Below the pieces are notes generated by a model. It saw only the letters and a program-made list of their open reading frames with translations. It did no database searches and was not told where the DNA came from. A stretch of 64,000 bases of DNA, taken from JAAYCI01 sp031551695 (lineage in GTDB: Bacteria > Bacillota > Clostridia > Oscillospirales > Ruminococcaceae). The translations under genes and the position numbers were made by a program. Numbering within the stretch: position 1 is the stretch's first letter; the number at the start of each line of letters is the position of its first letter. Where the stretch lies: the NCBI GenBank assembly GCA_031551695.1, contig JAVBNG010000001.1, forward strand, positions 62,001-126,000. Direction: 5' to 3'. This document shows positions 1 through 8,576 of the stretch, one piece after another.

Positions 1-324
1 ACGGGCATGTCCATCCGTGTGCCCACCCTGGACGTCTCTGTGGTGGACCTGACGGTGAACCTGGAAAAACCCGCGAAGTATGAGGAGATCTGCGCCGCCA
101 TTAAGAAAGCCAGCGAAGGTCCCATGAAGGGGATCCTTGGCTACACGGACGACCTTGTGGTATCGAGCGATTTCATCGGCGACGCCCGCACGTCCATCTT
201 CGACGAAAAGGCCGGCATCGCGCTGACCGACACCTTCGTGAAGCTGGTGGCATGGTAAGACAACGAATGGGGCTACTCCTCCAATATCATCGACCTCATC
301 CAGCATATGGACAGCGTGAAATAA
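1..324 (+). pseudogene. gap: glyceraldehyde-3-phosphate dehydrogenase, C-terminal end, with in-frame stop
   Basis: The 5' part lies outside the window. The reading frame from base 1 gives the GAPDH catalytic-domain end: GMSIRVPTLDVSVVDLTVNL, then KGILGYTDDLVVSSDFIGD and FVKLVAW. At 256-258 the next codon is TAA, where the family has Tyr of the conserved WYDNEWGYS motif. The same frame then continues DNEWGYSSNIIDLIQHM and ends at a normal TAA at 322-324. The enzyme is glycolytic and cytosolic (GAP + NAD + Pi to 1,3-bisphosphoglycerate). The single-base nonsense change would remove about 22 C-terminal residues including the NEWGY strand. It could be a true lesion, a sequencing or assembly error, or a redundant copy. 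Family call is very sure; pseudogene status is uncertain. Confidence 0.85.
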
Positions 325-363
325 GCGTTTGAAACGCCTGTTTCGTTCAAAACTTGCTGCATG

Positions 364-395
364 CCCCTGCCGGCTTTTGCCGGCGGGGGATTTTT
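364..395 (+). terminator. Rho-independent terminator after gap
   Basis: An 11-bp stem (CCCCTGCCGGC / GCCGGCGGGGG, one G-U pair) with a TTTT loop is followed directly by A and five Ts. It sits 40 bases past the original gap stop, where a terminator is expected. Confidence 0.9.
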
Positions 396-531
396 CTTCC
401 GTTCGATGTCTATTATGCCGCAAATACGTGATATATTGGTGAGAGCGGTGCGCAAGAATTGGGAAAATTGGCCGCCGGCGCGGCGCGCCGACGCATCGGG
501 GCTTTAAGACAGGAAAACTTAACGCTCTATC

Positions 532-560
532 TTGTTCTATTCGCCTGCGCGTTATATAAT
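532..560 (+). promoter_or_regulatory. sigma-A type promoter of the hybrid kinase gene
   Basis: TTGTTC (532-537), 17-bp spacer, TATAAT (555-560). It gives a short leader before the kinase start at 635. The rest of the 325-634 gap holds only the gap terminator and a GC-rich stretch near 470-495 with no gene seen. Confidence 0.7.
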
Positions 561-634
561 GATACCAAATTATCGCATATCTGTGGTTGAACAGCTGCAA
601 GGCGTTCGCGGCAGTGCACGCAATGGAGGGCACG

Positions 635-3600
635 ATGGGCCAAATCCTTGGGGATAGCGCAGTTACCGGCGGGGACGCGCCCGGCGGCATGATGGAAGTG
701 CTGAAAAGCCTGCTGGACGAACTGGACGCCTGCGTCTATGTTTCCGACATGGAGACGCATGAGATCCTGTTCGTAAACCGGACAATGAAAGAGGCCTATC
801 ACCTGGATTACGATGCCACCGGGCTTGTTTGTTGGCAGCTGCTGCAAAAGGGAATGACCGGCCGCTGTTCGTTTTGCCCCATCAACCAGTTGGAAAAAGA
901 CCCCGAAACGCCGGTGGTTTGGGAAGACGTGAACAGTGTTACAGGCCGCTGCTATAAAAAAACCGACCGCGTGATTGAATGGGCTGACGGCCGCAAAGTA
1001 CACATGCAATACGCGGTGGACATCACCGAGGCAAAAGAGATCCAGCAGGAAGCCGATAATATGCTGGGCATGCTGAAGAATATCCTGAACGGCATGGACG
1101 CGTATGTGTATGTCTCGGACATGGAGACCGACGAGATTTTATTCATCAACAACCGCATGAAAGAGACATTCAGCCTGGACGACACGCCGGGGCAAATCTG
1201 CTGGAAGGTGCTGCAGGACGGCTTTACCCAGCGGTGCGCCTTTTGCCCGAACTACGCGCTGGAAAAGGACCCCGCCACACCCGTGGTATGGGAAGAGCAC
1301 AATACCGTCACGAAACGCCACTATAAAAATGTGGACAGCGTGATTGAATGGCTCGACGGCAAAAAAGTGCATATGCAGCACTCCACCGATATCACCGATA
1401 TCCTGGACGCCCAGGCGGAGACCCGCGAAGCACGCGAGCGGCTGGAGATTGCGCTTACGGCAAGCCAGGCGGGCGTTTGGGTGATGGACCTGCAAAACGA
1501 CACATTTTCCTACGACGGGCTGTGTGGCCGCCTGATGGGCTTTGGCGACGAGGCGGGCGTGTTTACCGTCGGCGAGTTGGTAAACCGCCTTGCCGCCGTG
1601 ATGCACGAGGACGATGCGGACGCGCTGTTCGCGGCGCTTACCACCCGGGACCTGTATGCCGAGTGGCCTGTGCGGGACTCAAAGCTCACCCTTCCAGATG
1701 GAGAAGTGCGGTACATCCGCAGCTACGCCAACACCGTGCGGGACGCCGGCGGGCAGACGGTGCGCGTTATCGGCATGAGCATCGACATCACCCAAAGCGT
1801 GAACATGGAGAACGAGCTGAAGGCGGCGAAAATTGCGGCAGAGGACGAGGGCCGAGCCGAAGCCGACGCACGCAGCCAGGTGATGCTGGACGCGACGCCG
1901 CTGGCGGCTTCTTTGTGGGATGCCGACGGCAATATACTGGACTGCAACATGGAGGCCGTGCGCCTGTTTGGCCTTACGGAAAAGTCAGATTACATCGAGC
2001 ATTTTAATGCGTTAAACCCGGAATATCAGCCGGACGGACAGCTGACGCGAGAAAAGGCCGCCGCCGAAATGGCCGAGGCGATGCGCACGGGCCGCCGCAC
2101 CTTCGACTGGATGTACCAGATGCTGGACGGGGAACCGCTGCCGGTGGAAACCACGCTGGTGCGCGTGCCCTGGAAGGGGGAGTACCGCCTGGCGGCCTAT
2201 TCCCGTGATATGCGCGAGATCATCGATATCGAAAAGGAGCGGCGGGAAGCCATAGAGCACGGCCTGGAGATGGAAGTGCAGGCACGCACGGCCCTTGCGG
2301 CCAGCGAGGCCAAAAGCCAGTTTTTGTCCAATATGAGCCACGAGATCCGCACGCCGATGAACGCCATCATCGGCATGGCGGAACTGTTTGCCGGAGAGAC
2401 CCTGCTGAACGACCGCCAGCACGCCTATATCAACGACATCAAGGTGTCGGCCACATCGCTGCTGGGCATCATCAACGATGTGCTGGATTTTTCAAAGATC
2501 GAAAGCGGCAAGCTGCAGCTGGTGAATGTGGACTATGACATTTACCCCATGCTGGAAAATTTGGACTCCATGTTCACCTACACCGCCCAGCAAAAGGGCA
2601 TCGCGTTTCAAATGATGATCATCGACGATTTGCCCACTTGCCTTTACGGCGACGATATCCGCCTGCGGCAGGCACTGGTGAACATTTTGGGCAACGCGAT
2701 GAAATTTACAAAAGCCGGCAGCGTCACCTTTACGGTGTGCACCTCCGGCAACATGCTGTGCTTCTACATCGAAGACACCGGCAGCGGCATGAAGGAAGAG
2801 GACATCCCGCATATTTTCAAAGAGTTTGACCAGCGGGACACCCGCAAAAACCGCAGCATCACAGGGACGGGCCTGGGGCTTTCCATCACGAAAAACCTTG
2901 TCGATATGATGGGTGGTACCATTTCCGTGTACAGTGAATACGGAAAAGGTACGCTGTTTACGGTGGAAGTGCCGCTGGTGGAGGGTAACCCCGCGAACCT
3001 GCGGGAAGACGAGGTGGCAGGGGAAGCGATTTACGCGCCCGGGGCCAGTGTGCTGGTGGTGGACGACAACGAGCTGAACCTGAACGTAGCGTCGGGTATG
3101 CTGCGGCTGTTCGGCATCACGTGTGACACAGCCGGCAGCGGGGCCGAGGCCATCCGGATGGTTTTGGCAAAACCCTATGACATCGTGTTTATGGACCATA
3201 TGATGCCGGAAATGGACGGCATTGAGGCTACGCGCCGCCTGCGCGAAGAGCACGGTCAGGAGGGCCTGGTGATCGTGGCGCTTACCGCGAACGCCGTGGC
3301 GGGCAGCCGCGAGCTTTTGCTGAACGCCAAAATGGACGATTATCTTGCGAAACCCATTGACAAGGCGCAGCTGAACCATGTGCTGCAAAAGTGGCTGCCG
3401 GCCTCCGTAATTGCCGGGGGCGCGGGGCAAGGCGGTGCCCTGCCGCAGCAGGAGGAAGCGGGCGCGGCTTCCGCCGTGGTGCGCGCCATAGGCGAAATCG
3501 ACGGCATTGACCTTGCGCAGGGGCTTTCCCACATGGGCGAACAGGAGGATGTGTACGAAGACTGTATCCGCATTTTTACCCGCCGCCTGCCCGAGACCGT

Positions 3601-4081
3601 GGAAAAGCTGGAGGCTTTTTTGACCGCGGGCGACGCCAAAAACTTTGCCATTGAAGTGCACGGCCTGAAAGGCTCGCTGAACAATATCGGTGCGGCCGCC
3701 CTTGGCAAGCAGGCGGAAGCGCTGGAGCTGCGCGCAAAAGAAGAGGATATGGCATTTTGCGAAGCAAACCTGCCGGAGCTGGAAAACGGTGTGGCGGCGC
3801 TGTACGACCAGTTGGCCGCCGTGCTGGGCGAAAGCGCGTTCGATGGGGCAGCCGGTGAAGGCGCGCCCCTGCCGGCGGGAGACAGGGCCGCCCTGGCCGA
3901 GGCCTTGGCCACGGCGCGGGACCTGCTGGATATTTTTGAAGGGGATGAAGCCCTGGAGGCGCTGAGGCCCTTTGCCGGGTTTGACTACGGGGCGGAGGAA
4001 AACAGGCGCCTTGGGGAAATCATCCGCTGCGCGGAGGAGTTTGAGTATGACAGGGCGATGGAGCTAATAGCGAAGATGTGA
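635..4081 (+). CDS. soluble multi-PAS hybrid sensor histidine kinase with REC and Hpt domains
   Basis: About 1148 aa, no membrane segment or signal peptide, so probably a cytosolic sensor. Order: PAS1 (~20-130) and PAS2 (~140-255), which are near duplicates, each with a C-WxxLQxGxTxRCxFCP cysteine motif; PAS3 (~260-385); PAS4 (~405-525); HisKA with SHEIRTPMNAIIG (His569); HATPase_c with GTGLGLSITKN; REC with FMDHMMPEMDG (Asp854); Hpt with VHGLKG (His1009). It therefore carries a complete His-Asp-His phosphorelay. I chose ATG 635 because GGAGG lies 5 nt upstream; TTG 587 and ATG 623 are in-frame alternatives. No response regulator with an output domain is adjacent, so the final target is unknown. 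The paired Cys could bind a metal or sense redox, which is inference. Confidence 0.93.
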   Translation: MGQILGDSAVTGGDAPGGMMEVLKSLLDELDACVYVSDMETHEILFVNRTMKEAYHLDYDATGLVCWQLLQKGMTGRCSFCPINQLEKDPETPVVWEDVNSVTGRCYKKTDRVIEWADGRKVHMQYAVDITEAKEIQQEADNMLGMLKNILNGMDAYVYVSDMETDEILFINNRMKETFSLDDTPGQICWKVLQDGFTQRCAFCPNYALEKDPATPVVWEEHNTVTKRHYKNVDSVIEWLDGKKVHMQHSTDITDILDAQAETREARERLEIALTASQAGVWVMDLQNDTFSYDGLCGRLMGFGDEAGVFTVGELVNRLAAVMHEDDADALFAALTTRDLYAEWPVRDSKLTLPDGEVRYIRSYANTVRDAGGQTVRVIGMSIDITQSVNMENELKAAKIAAEDEGRAEADARSQVMLDATPLAASLWDADGNILDCNMEAVRLFGLTEKSDYIEHFNALNPEYQPDGQLTREKAAAEMAEAMRTGRRTFDWMYQMLDGEPLPVETTLVRVPWKGEYRLAAYSRDMREIIDIEKERREAIEHGLEMEVQARTALAASEAKSQFLSNMSHEIRTPMNAIIGMAELFAGETLLNDRQHAYINDIKVSATSLLGIINDVLDFSKIESGKLQLVNVDYDIYPMLENLDSMFTYTAQQKGIAFQMMIIDDLPTCLYGDDIRLRQALVNILGNAMKFTKAGSVTFTVCTSGNMLCFYIEDTGSGMKEEDIPHIFKEFDQRDTRKNRSITGTGLGLSITKNLVDMMGGTISVYSEYGKGTLFTVEVPLVEGNPANLREDEVAGEAIYAPGASVLVVDDNELNLNVASGMLRLFGITCDTAGSGAEAIRMVLAKPYDIVFMDHMMPEMDGIEATRRLREEHGQEGLVIVALTANAVAGSRELLLNAKMDDYLAKPIDKAQLNHVLQKWLPASVIAGGAGQGGALPQQEEAGAASAVVRAIGEIDGIDLAQGLSHMGEQEDVYEDCIRIFTRRLPETVEKLEAFLTAGDAKNFAIEVHGLKGSLNNIGAAALGKQAEALELRAKEEDMAFCEANLPELENGVAALYDQLAAVLGESAFDGAAGEGAPLPAGDRAALAEALATARDLLDIFEGDEALEALRPFAGFDYGAEENRRLGEIIRCAEEFEYDRAMELIAKM

Positions 4082-4110
4082 GCGCCTGTTGGAGTGGGCG
4101 GGAGATAAAA

Positions 4111-4145
4111 AGGCCGCGCTTCCCGAAGGGAGCGCGGCCTTTTTT
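4111..4145. terminator. bidirectional terminator between convergent genes
   Basis: Stem AGGCCGCGCT-TCCC / GGGA-GCGCGGCCT with one bulged T, flanked by AAAAA on the left and TTTTT on the right, so it can end transcription from both the kinase and the dehydrogenase operon. Confidence 0.9.
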
Positions 4146-4157
4146 GTATTTAAAACC

Positions 4158-5201
4158 CTACTCCCACCGCAACATAATCCGGTGGATGTCGCGGTCGTCG
4201 TCGGCGCGTTTCATTTCGGCTTCCAAATCGGCAAAGTTGCCGAAGGCCAGGTTCAAATCGCTGAAATCCACCTGGCCGCTGCCCAGCAAACGTACCGCCT
4301 GGCGAAAGCTCTCCTTGTCGTGGCGCAGGGCGCCGGTGACGATCAGTTCGCGGAAGTGGATGGTGTCCGCTGTCAGGGCGGGCGCGTCCTCGTGGGTTGG
4401 GGCATAAATCATCACTGTGCCGCCGATGCGCGTGGCGGTCAGACATGCATCCAGCACCTTGCCGCCGCCCGCCGTGTAGGCGATGGCCGCCGCGCCCTTG
4501 CCGTTTGTGGCATCCAGCACCTTTTGCACCCAGCCGCCTTCCTCCGGCGACAATACCAAATCCGCGCCCATTTTGGCGGCCTCGGCACGGCGCTTTTCGC
4601 TGCGCTGCACCACGATCACTTTGGCCCCGCGCAGCTTCAGTAGCTTCAAAAACAGCAGGCCCATCAGCCCCGCGCCGATGACCACCGCCGTGTCGCCCGC
4701 CACAAGGTTCATGCGGTTACACGCGCGGGTCACGCAGGCCACGGGCTCGCCCAGGGCGGCATAGTGGATGGGGGCGCCCCCTTCAAAAGGGAACACCTCG
4801 TAGCTTTCGCAAATTAGGTAATCGGCAAAGCCGCCGGGGCCGGAATATTCCCGGCCGGAGGGGCCGTCGTTTTTTTCGCAGTGGTTGTCATACCCGCGGC
4901 GGCAGGGCTCGCACTCGTTGCAGCGCACCCATTTGGCCACGCTGCACGCCATGCCGGGCCTGATGTGCGACGCGGCCTTCGGCCCCGCCTCTACCACCGT
5001 GGCGGCAATTTCATGCCCGCCCACAAAGGGGAAGGGCATACTCTCCGTTCCTTCAAAAATATACCGTTCCCAGGTGCACAGCCCCACAGCTTCGATTTTC
5101 ACCAGCACCTGCGCATCGCCAAGGGGCGGCAGCTCGCGGGTCACATATTGCAGCTTGCCCGGGCCGTCGAATTGAATTTGTTTCGCCTGCATATCCCTCA
5201 C
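4158..5201 (-). CDS. zinc-dependent alcohol dehydrogenase (MDR family), polyol/sugar-alcohol type
   Basis: 347 aa, the usual MDR length. N-terminal GroES-like domain with GLCTWERY (catalytic-zinc Cys region), GGHE, and a structural-zinc Cys set CNECEPCRRGYDNHC. Rossmann domain with GAGLMGLL. The GLCT-W-E variant replaces the usual GVCGSD and is shared with the dehydrogenase at 10836-11864, so these two form a subfamily distinct from the next gene. Starts at GTG 5201, which overlaps the upstream stop as GTGA; ATG at 5192 is an alternative start. Translationally coupled second gene of a LacI-controlled operon. Likely NAD(P)-dependent oxidation of a sugar alcohol; substrate not deducible. Confidence 0.9.
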   Translation of the reverse strand: MRDMQAKQIQFDGPGKLQYVTRELPPLGDAQVLVKIEAVGLCTWERYIFEGTESMPFPFVGGHEIAATVVEAGPKAASHIRPGMACSVAKWVRCNECEPCRRGYDNHCEKNDGPSGREYSGPGGFADYLICESYEVFPFEGGAPIHYAALGEPVACVTRACNRMNLVAGDTAVVIGAGLMGLLFLKLLKLRGAKVIVVQRSEKRRAEAAKMGADLVLSPEEGGWVQKVLDATNGKGAAAIAYTAGGGKVLDACLTATRIGGTVMIYAPTHEDAPALTADTIHFRELIVTGALRHDKESFRQAVRLLGSGQVDFSDLNLAFGNFADLEAEMKRADDDRDIHRIMLRWE

Positions 5202-6199
5202 GCCTCCCCGCCGATTTCGAACAAGGTTTTGATGCCTTTTTTGTCCAGCAAATTGTCAAATGCGGCCTTCCAGCCTTCGAGCGGCGTTTTTGTGGTGATA
5301 ATACGGGAAAGGTCCAAAAGGCCTTTGCCCTGCAGGCGCAGGGCCTGCTCCCAGTCCGGCCAGGTGTGGCAAAAAGTGCCCTGGATGCGCAGCTCTTTGT
5401 ATACCAGTTGGTCATAGGGCAGGGTGATGGGCCGGGTGGCGATGCCCACCTGCAGCAGGGTGCCGCCTTTGGAGAGCGCCGCGATGCACGCGGCCACGCC
5501 GCCTTCGCTGCCGCTGCAATCCGCCGCCACGTCGTAACCCTTTTTGGCGGCGTCCTCCGCCGTCACCACGGAAAAGCCGCATTGCTTTGCGATTTCCAGC
5601 CGGGCGGCGTCCTCCGGCGCGCCGATGATGTCCACGCCGCAGCCGTATGCCTGCAGCACCAGCCCGCACAACAGGCCCATGGCGCCGGGGCCCACCACCA
5701 GCACGTCTGTGGCGGGGGTCACGCCTGCTTTTTCCACGCCGTGAACAATGCAGGCGAGTGGCTCCGTCAGCGCGCCGGCCGCAAGGCTTACGCCTGTTGG
5801 CAAGCGGTGGATGTACTGCGGGTACACATTCACATATTCGGTGAAGGCGCCCTGCTCGTCGAAGCCGAGAGAATGGCGGCCGTTACACAGATGATAGCGC
5901 CCGGTGGTGCAATACACGCAGGTGCCGCAGGTGGACTGTGTGTGCTCCACCGTTACCCGCTCGCCCACAGCAAAGCCGGAAACGCCCTCGCCCAGCGCGG
6001 CGACGGTGCCGGAAAATTCATGGCCGTGCACGCCTTGGGGCAGGCCTTTTTCAAAGCCTTCATAAATGTGTAAATCGCTGCCGCACACGCCGGTGTAAGC
6101 CACTTTAATTTTAACCATGCCCGGCGCGGGGGCCGGTTCGGCCACGTCCTGCAGGGTAAAATCATGGGGTTCGTCGCTGAGCCTGACTACTGCTTTCAT
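5198..6199 (-). CDS. zinc-dependent alcohol dehydrogenase, sorbitol/threonine dehydrogenase-like
   Basis: 333 aa MDR protein. GVCGSDLH and HGHEF provide catalytic-zinc ligands, CGTCVYCTTGRYHLC the structural-zinc Cys, and VGPGAMGLL the NAD-binding Rossmann turn. First gene of a two-gene operon, read from a promoter at 6282-6310 whose start region carries the palindrome TGTAACCGGTTACA. Probably oxidises a polyol to a keto-sugar feeding the kinase and aldolase encoded on the other side of the lacI gene. The exact substrate cannot be read from sequence. Confidence 0.9.
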   Translation of the reverse strand: MKAVVRLSDEPHDFTLQDVAEPAPAPGMVKIKVAYTGVCGSDLHIYEGFEKGLPQGVHGHEFSGTVAALGEGVSGFAVGERVTVEHTQSTCGTCVYCTTGRYHLCNGRHSLGFDEQGAFTEYVNVYPQYIHRLPTGVSLAAGALTEPLACIVHGVEKAGVTPATDVLVVGPGAMGLLCGLVLQAYGCGVDIIGAPEDAARLEIAKQCGFSVVTAEDAAKKGYDVAADCSGSEGGVAACIAALSKGGTLLQVGIATRPITLPYDQLVYKELRIQGTFCHTWPDWEQALRLQGKGLLDLSRIITTKTPLEGWKAAFDNLLDKKGIKTLFEIGGEA

Positions 6200-6251
6200 G
6201 CCGTGTAGTGTCCTTTCTAACTAATGCAAAGTAAACGGACGCTCCTAACCG

Positions 6252-6265
6252 TGTAACCGGTTACA
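6252..6265. promoter_or_regulatory. LacI-family operator 1
   Basis: Perfect 14-bp palindrome TGTAACCGGTTACA, typical of LacI/GalR proteins. It lies about 17 bp downstream of the minus-strand -10 box, so a bound repressor would block the dehydrogenase operon. Identical, including flanking G and T, to the site at 7478-7491. Confidence 0.85.
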
Positions 6266-6281
6266 TTTTTGCGTTGCCTTC

Positions 6282-6310
6282 ATTATAACACTTCCACCCA
6301 CAGGGCGCAA
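6282..6310 (-). promoter_or_regulatory. promoter of the dehydrogenase operon
   Basis: On the minus strand: TTGCGC (6310-6305), 17 bp, TATAAT (6287-6282). The operator follows around +10 to +23. Confidence 0.75.
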
Positions 6311-6331
6311 GCGCAAAGCAAAGCGCTGCCG

Positions 6332-7339
6332 TCAGCTTTTTTTGCTTGCGCCGGGCTGCCGGGTGCTCTCGCGCAGCACCAGTTCCACCGGGTACAGCAC
6401 GCTTACGGCGGCGTTGTCGCCACGGATGAATTCCAGCAAAATTTCCGCCGCTTTTTCGCCCAGGCTGCGGTTTGGCGCGGCCACGGTGGAAAGCGAAGGC
6501 GTTAAAAAACGGGCCAGGGGGATGTTGTCGAAGCCGATGACTTCGATTTCCTCCGGCACGTTCACGCCATGGCTGGCAAGGCAGCGCAGCACACCGGCGG
6601 CAATCATGTCGTTGTAGGTGAAGATGGCTGTGGGGCGTCTTTTTTTTGCAAGCAGCGCCTCGCAGGCCGCCAGCGTGCCGTCCAGGTCTGTGTAATCGCT
6701 TTTCGCCATAAAATGGGCACAGTCCGGGTGGGCGGTGAAAAAGTCCGCCGCGGCCTTGTCGCGCCGGCGGGTGACGAAGGTGTCGTCGGCAAAGCTTATC
6801 ACGCCAATGGCGCGGTTGCCCGTTTCATACAGGTGCGAAAGGGCCATTTGCACGCCGCTGTAATCGTTGATGTACACTGCCTTTGGGCTGTCGCACAAGT
6901 CCACGAAGTCCTCGGCGTTTTCGATGATGACATAGGGCTTTGTAATGCGTGCAAGGCGCTCTTTGGCGCTGTCGGTAAAGTCCGTGCCGGAAATCACCAA
7001 CCCGTCCACAGCACGCAGGTTCAGGTGGTTCCAGGCGGCGGGGTCGTTGCCCGTGGAAAACACCAGCAACTGGTAGCCGCGCCGCCCCAGAGCCTGCTGG
7101 CAGCCTTCCACCAGCTGGCCAAAAAACTCGTTGCGCAGCGTTGGCACCACGCAGGCCACCGTGCGTGTTTGCCCGGTGGAAAGGCTTTGCGCCGAGGGGC
7201 TGGGCGTGTAACCCATGTCATTTACCACGCCCATGATTTTTTTCCGCGTGGCGGCGGACACCTTGTCCGGCTGGTTCAAACAGCGGCTTACCGTGGCGAC
7301 GGACACCCCAGCAATGCGCGCGATTTCACGAATATTCAT
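6332..7339 (-). CDS. LacI/GalR-family transcriptional repressor
   Basis: 335 aa. N-terminal LacI helix-turn-helix and hinge (MNIREIARIAGVSVATVSRC, then GYTPSPSAQSLSTG), followed by a periplasmic-binding-protein-like sugar sensor domain. Start ATG 7339 has AGGAGAA five bases upstream; the frame stays open further upstream but without a ribosome site. It sits between two identical operators facing a dehydrogenase operon (minus) and an aldolase operon (plus), so it is almost certainly the local repressor induced by the pathway's sugar or an intermediate. Confidence 0.95.
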   Translation of the reverse strand: MNIREIARIAGVSVATVSRCLNQPDKVSAATRKKIMGVVNDMGYTPSPSAQSLSTGQTRTVACVVPTLRNEFFGQLVEGCQQALGRRGYQLLVFSTGNDPAAWNHLNLRAVDGLVISGTDFTDSAKERLARITKPYVIIENAEDFVDLCDSPKAVYINDYSGVQMALSHLYETGNRAIGVISFADDTFVTRRRDKAAADFFTAHPDCAHFMAKSDYTDLDGTLAACEALLAKKRRPTAIFTYNDMIAAGVLRCLASHGVNVPEEIEVIGFDNIPLARFLTPSLSTVAAPNRSLGEKAAEILLEFIRGDNAAVSVLYPVELVLRESTRQPGASKKS

Positions 7340-7437
7340 CGGCTTCTCCTTCGGACGGTCGGGTTTTTGTTCTTTGTACATCATACACATTCCGCATTGC
7401 CGCGTAAAGCGCGGCGGTAAAAATTTGCCGCCGGGGC

Positions 7438-7466
7438 TTGTGTTTGGTTTTTTGCTGTGGTACAAT
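7438..7466 (+). promoter_or_regulatory. promoter of the aldolase operon
   Basis: TTGTGT (7438-7443), 17 bp, TACAAT (7461-7466); the LacI operator begins 12 bp after the -10 box. Confidence 0.75.
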
Positions 7467-7477
7467 ATCCGTGAACG

Positions 7478-7491
7478 TGTAACCGGTTACA
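7478..7491. promoter_or_regulatory. LacI-family operator 2
   Basis: TGTAACCGGTTACA, the same palindrome as at 6252-6265, at about +5 to +18 of the aldolase promoter: a roadblock-type operator position. Confidence 0.85.
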
Positions 7492-7580
7492 TACATAACC
7501 GGACGTCCCCACTCTGCTTCATGTTAAAGCGGTGTTTCTCATATTCATCCAATGAATTCAAGATAAAAGGAGCGTTTACC

Positions 7581-8378
7581 ATGGCGAAAGAAAGAAGATT
7601 CGGCAAGATTTTTAAAAAAGACGGCAACTCGGTCATCACCGCGTTTGACCACGGCGGAACCGACGGCCCCATGCCTGCCATCCGCGACATTTCCATTCCC
7701 CTCGGCCAGGTGATTGAGGCCGGCACCGACGCCGTTGTCACCAACATCGGCGTGGCGAAAAAATACGGCCACATGCTGGCCGACACCGGGCTGATTTTGC
7801 GGGTGGACTACCCCTGCACCAAGTACGCCATGGGCACACACGACAGCCAGCTGTGCCTGCAGGTGGAGGACGCCGTGCGCGTCGGCGCCGACGCCGTCAT
7901 TTTCTCCAGCGGCCCAGACGTGGGTGGCGACAATATCGCCCTGGAGCGTGCGATGATGAACATGCTGAGCACCCTGGAGCGCGAGTGCCACCGCTATGGC
8001 ATCGTGCTCATTGCCGAGATGTACCCCGGCGGATGGAACCCGCCCGCGGGCGCCATCAACACCGAGAGCCTGGCCCTGTCGGCCCGCCTTGCCGCCGAGT
8101 GGGGCGCCGACGCCCTGAAAATGCCCTACCGCCCCGGCTACGAGGAAGTGGTGAACGGTACCTGGCTGCCCATTGTGGTGCTGGGCGGCGCGAAGGCCGA
8201 CAGCGAAAAGGGTTTCTTTGCCGGCATTGCCGACGCCATGAAGGCCGGCGCCCACGGCGTAGCCATCGGCCGCAATGTGTGGGGCAACGAGCACCCGGAC
8301 CGCGCCATCAAAGTGCTGAACGCCCTGGTGCACGAAGGCAAGGATTTGGAGACGGCCTACGCCCTGATGCAGGGGTGA
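7581..8378 (+). CDS. class I aldolase of the DhnA/LsrF (DeoC/FbaB) family
   Basis: 265 aa TIM-barrel aldolase. ITAFDHGG near residue 20 and VGADAVIFSSG near 101 are family landmarks. Lys180 in DALKMPYRPGYEE is the expected Schiff-base lysine, and GGAKADSEKGFF and GVAIGRNVWG form the phosphate-binding end. Start ATG 7581 has AAGGAG 10 nt upstream. First gene behind the LacI-controlled promoter, followed by a sugar kinase, so it probably splits a phosphorylated keto-sugar into two small fragments. Substrate unknown. Confidence 0.88.
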   Translation: MAKERRFGKIFKKDGNSVITAFDHGGTDGPMPAIRDISIPLGQVIEAGTDAVVTNIGVAKKYGHMLADTGLILRVDYPCTKYAMGTHDSQLCLQVEDAVRVGADAVIFSSGPDVGGDNIALERAMMNMLSTLERECHRYGIVLIAEMYPGGWNPPAGAINTESLALSARLAAEWGADALKMPYRPGYEEVVNGTWLPIVVLGGAKADSEKGFFAGIADAMKAGAHGVAIGRNVWGNEHPDRAIKVLNALVHEGKDLETAYALMQG

Positions 8379-8414
8379 TTTTAGAACTATCAAGAATACC
8401 TTATTGCCCGCACC

Positions 8415-8545
8415 GCGGGTGTGGGTGCGCATAAGGCCATCATCAGCCGCAAGGCACCCGCCGAACAATGTGAAGCATTGTACGGCGGGTGCCGCGGAAG
8501 GTAGATGGCTGTTGCGTATCCACACTCACGGTGCTCGTGCATCTT
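8415..8545 (+). repeat. structured dispersed element, copy A
   Basis: Holds the constant words CAGCCGCAAG and GCGGAAGGTAGAT around a hairpin (8454-8470 with 8476-8492; GCACCCGCCG paired with CGGCGGGTGC, one A-A mismatch, then ACAATG/CATTGT). An outer stem pairs TGCGCATAAGGCCATC with GATGGCTGTTGCG. Lies inside the aldolase-kinase operon, on the coding strand. Confidence 0.8.
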
Positions 8546-8576
8546 CCCATCACTCCATAACAAACGCGGAGAAACC

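Noticed and set aside
2492..3661. 389-residue minus-strand open frame opposite the hybrid kinase
   Set aside because: Shadow frame: no ribosome site, no domain, and the plus strand encodes clear HATPase, REC and Hpt domains.
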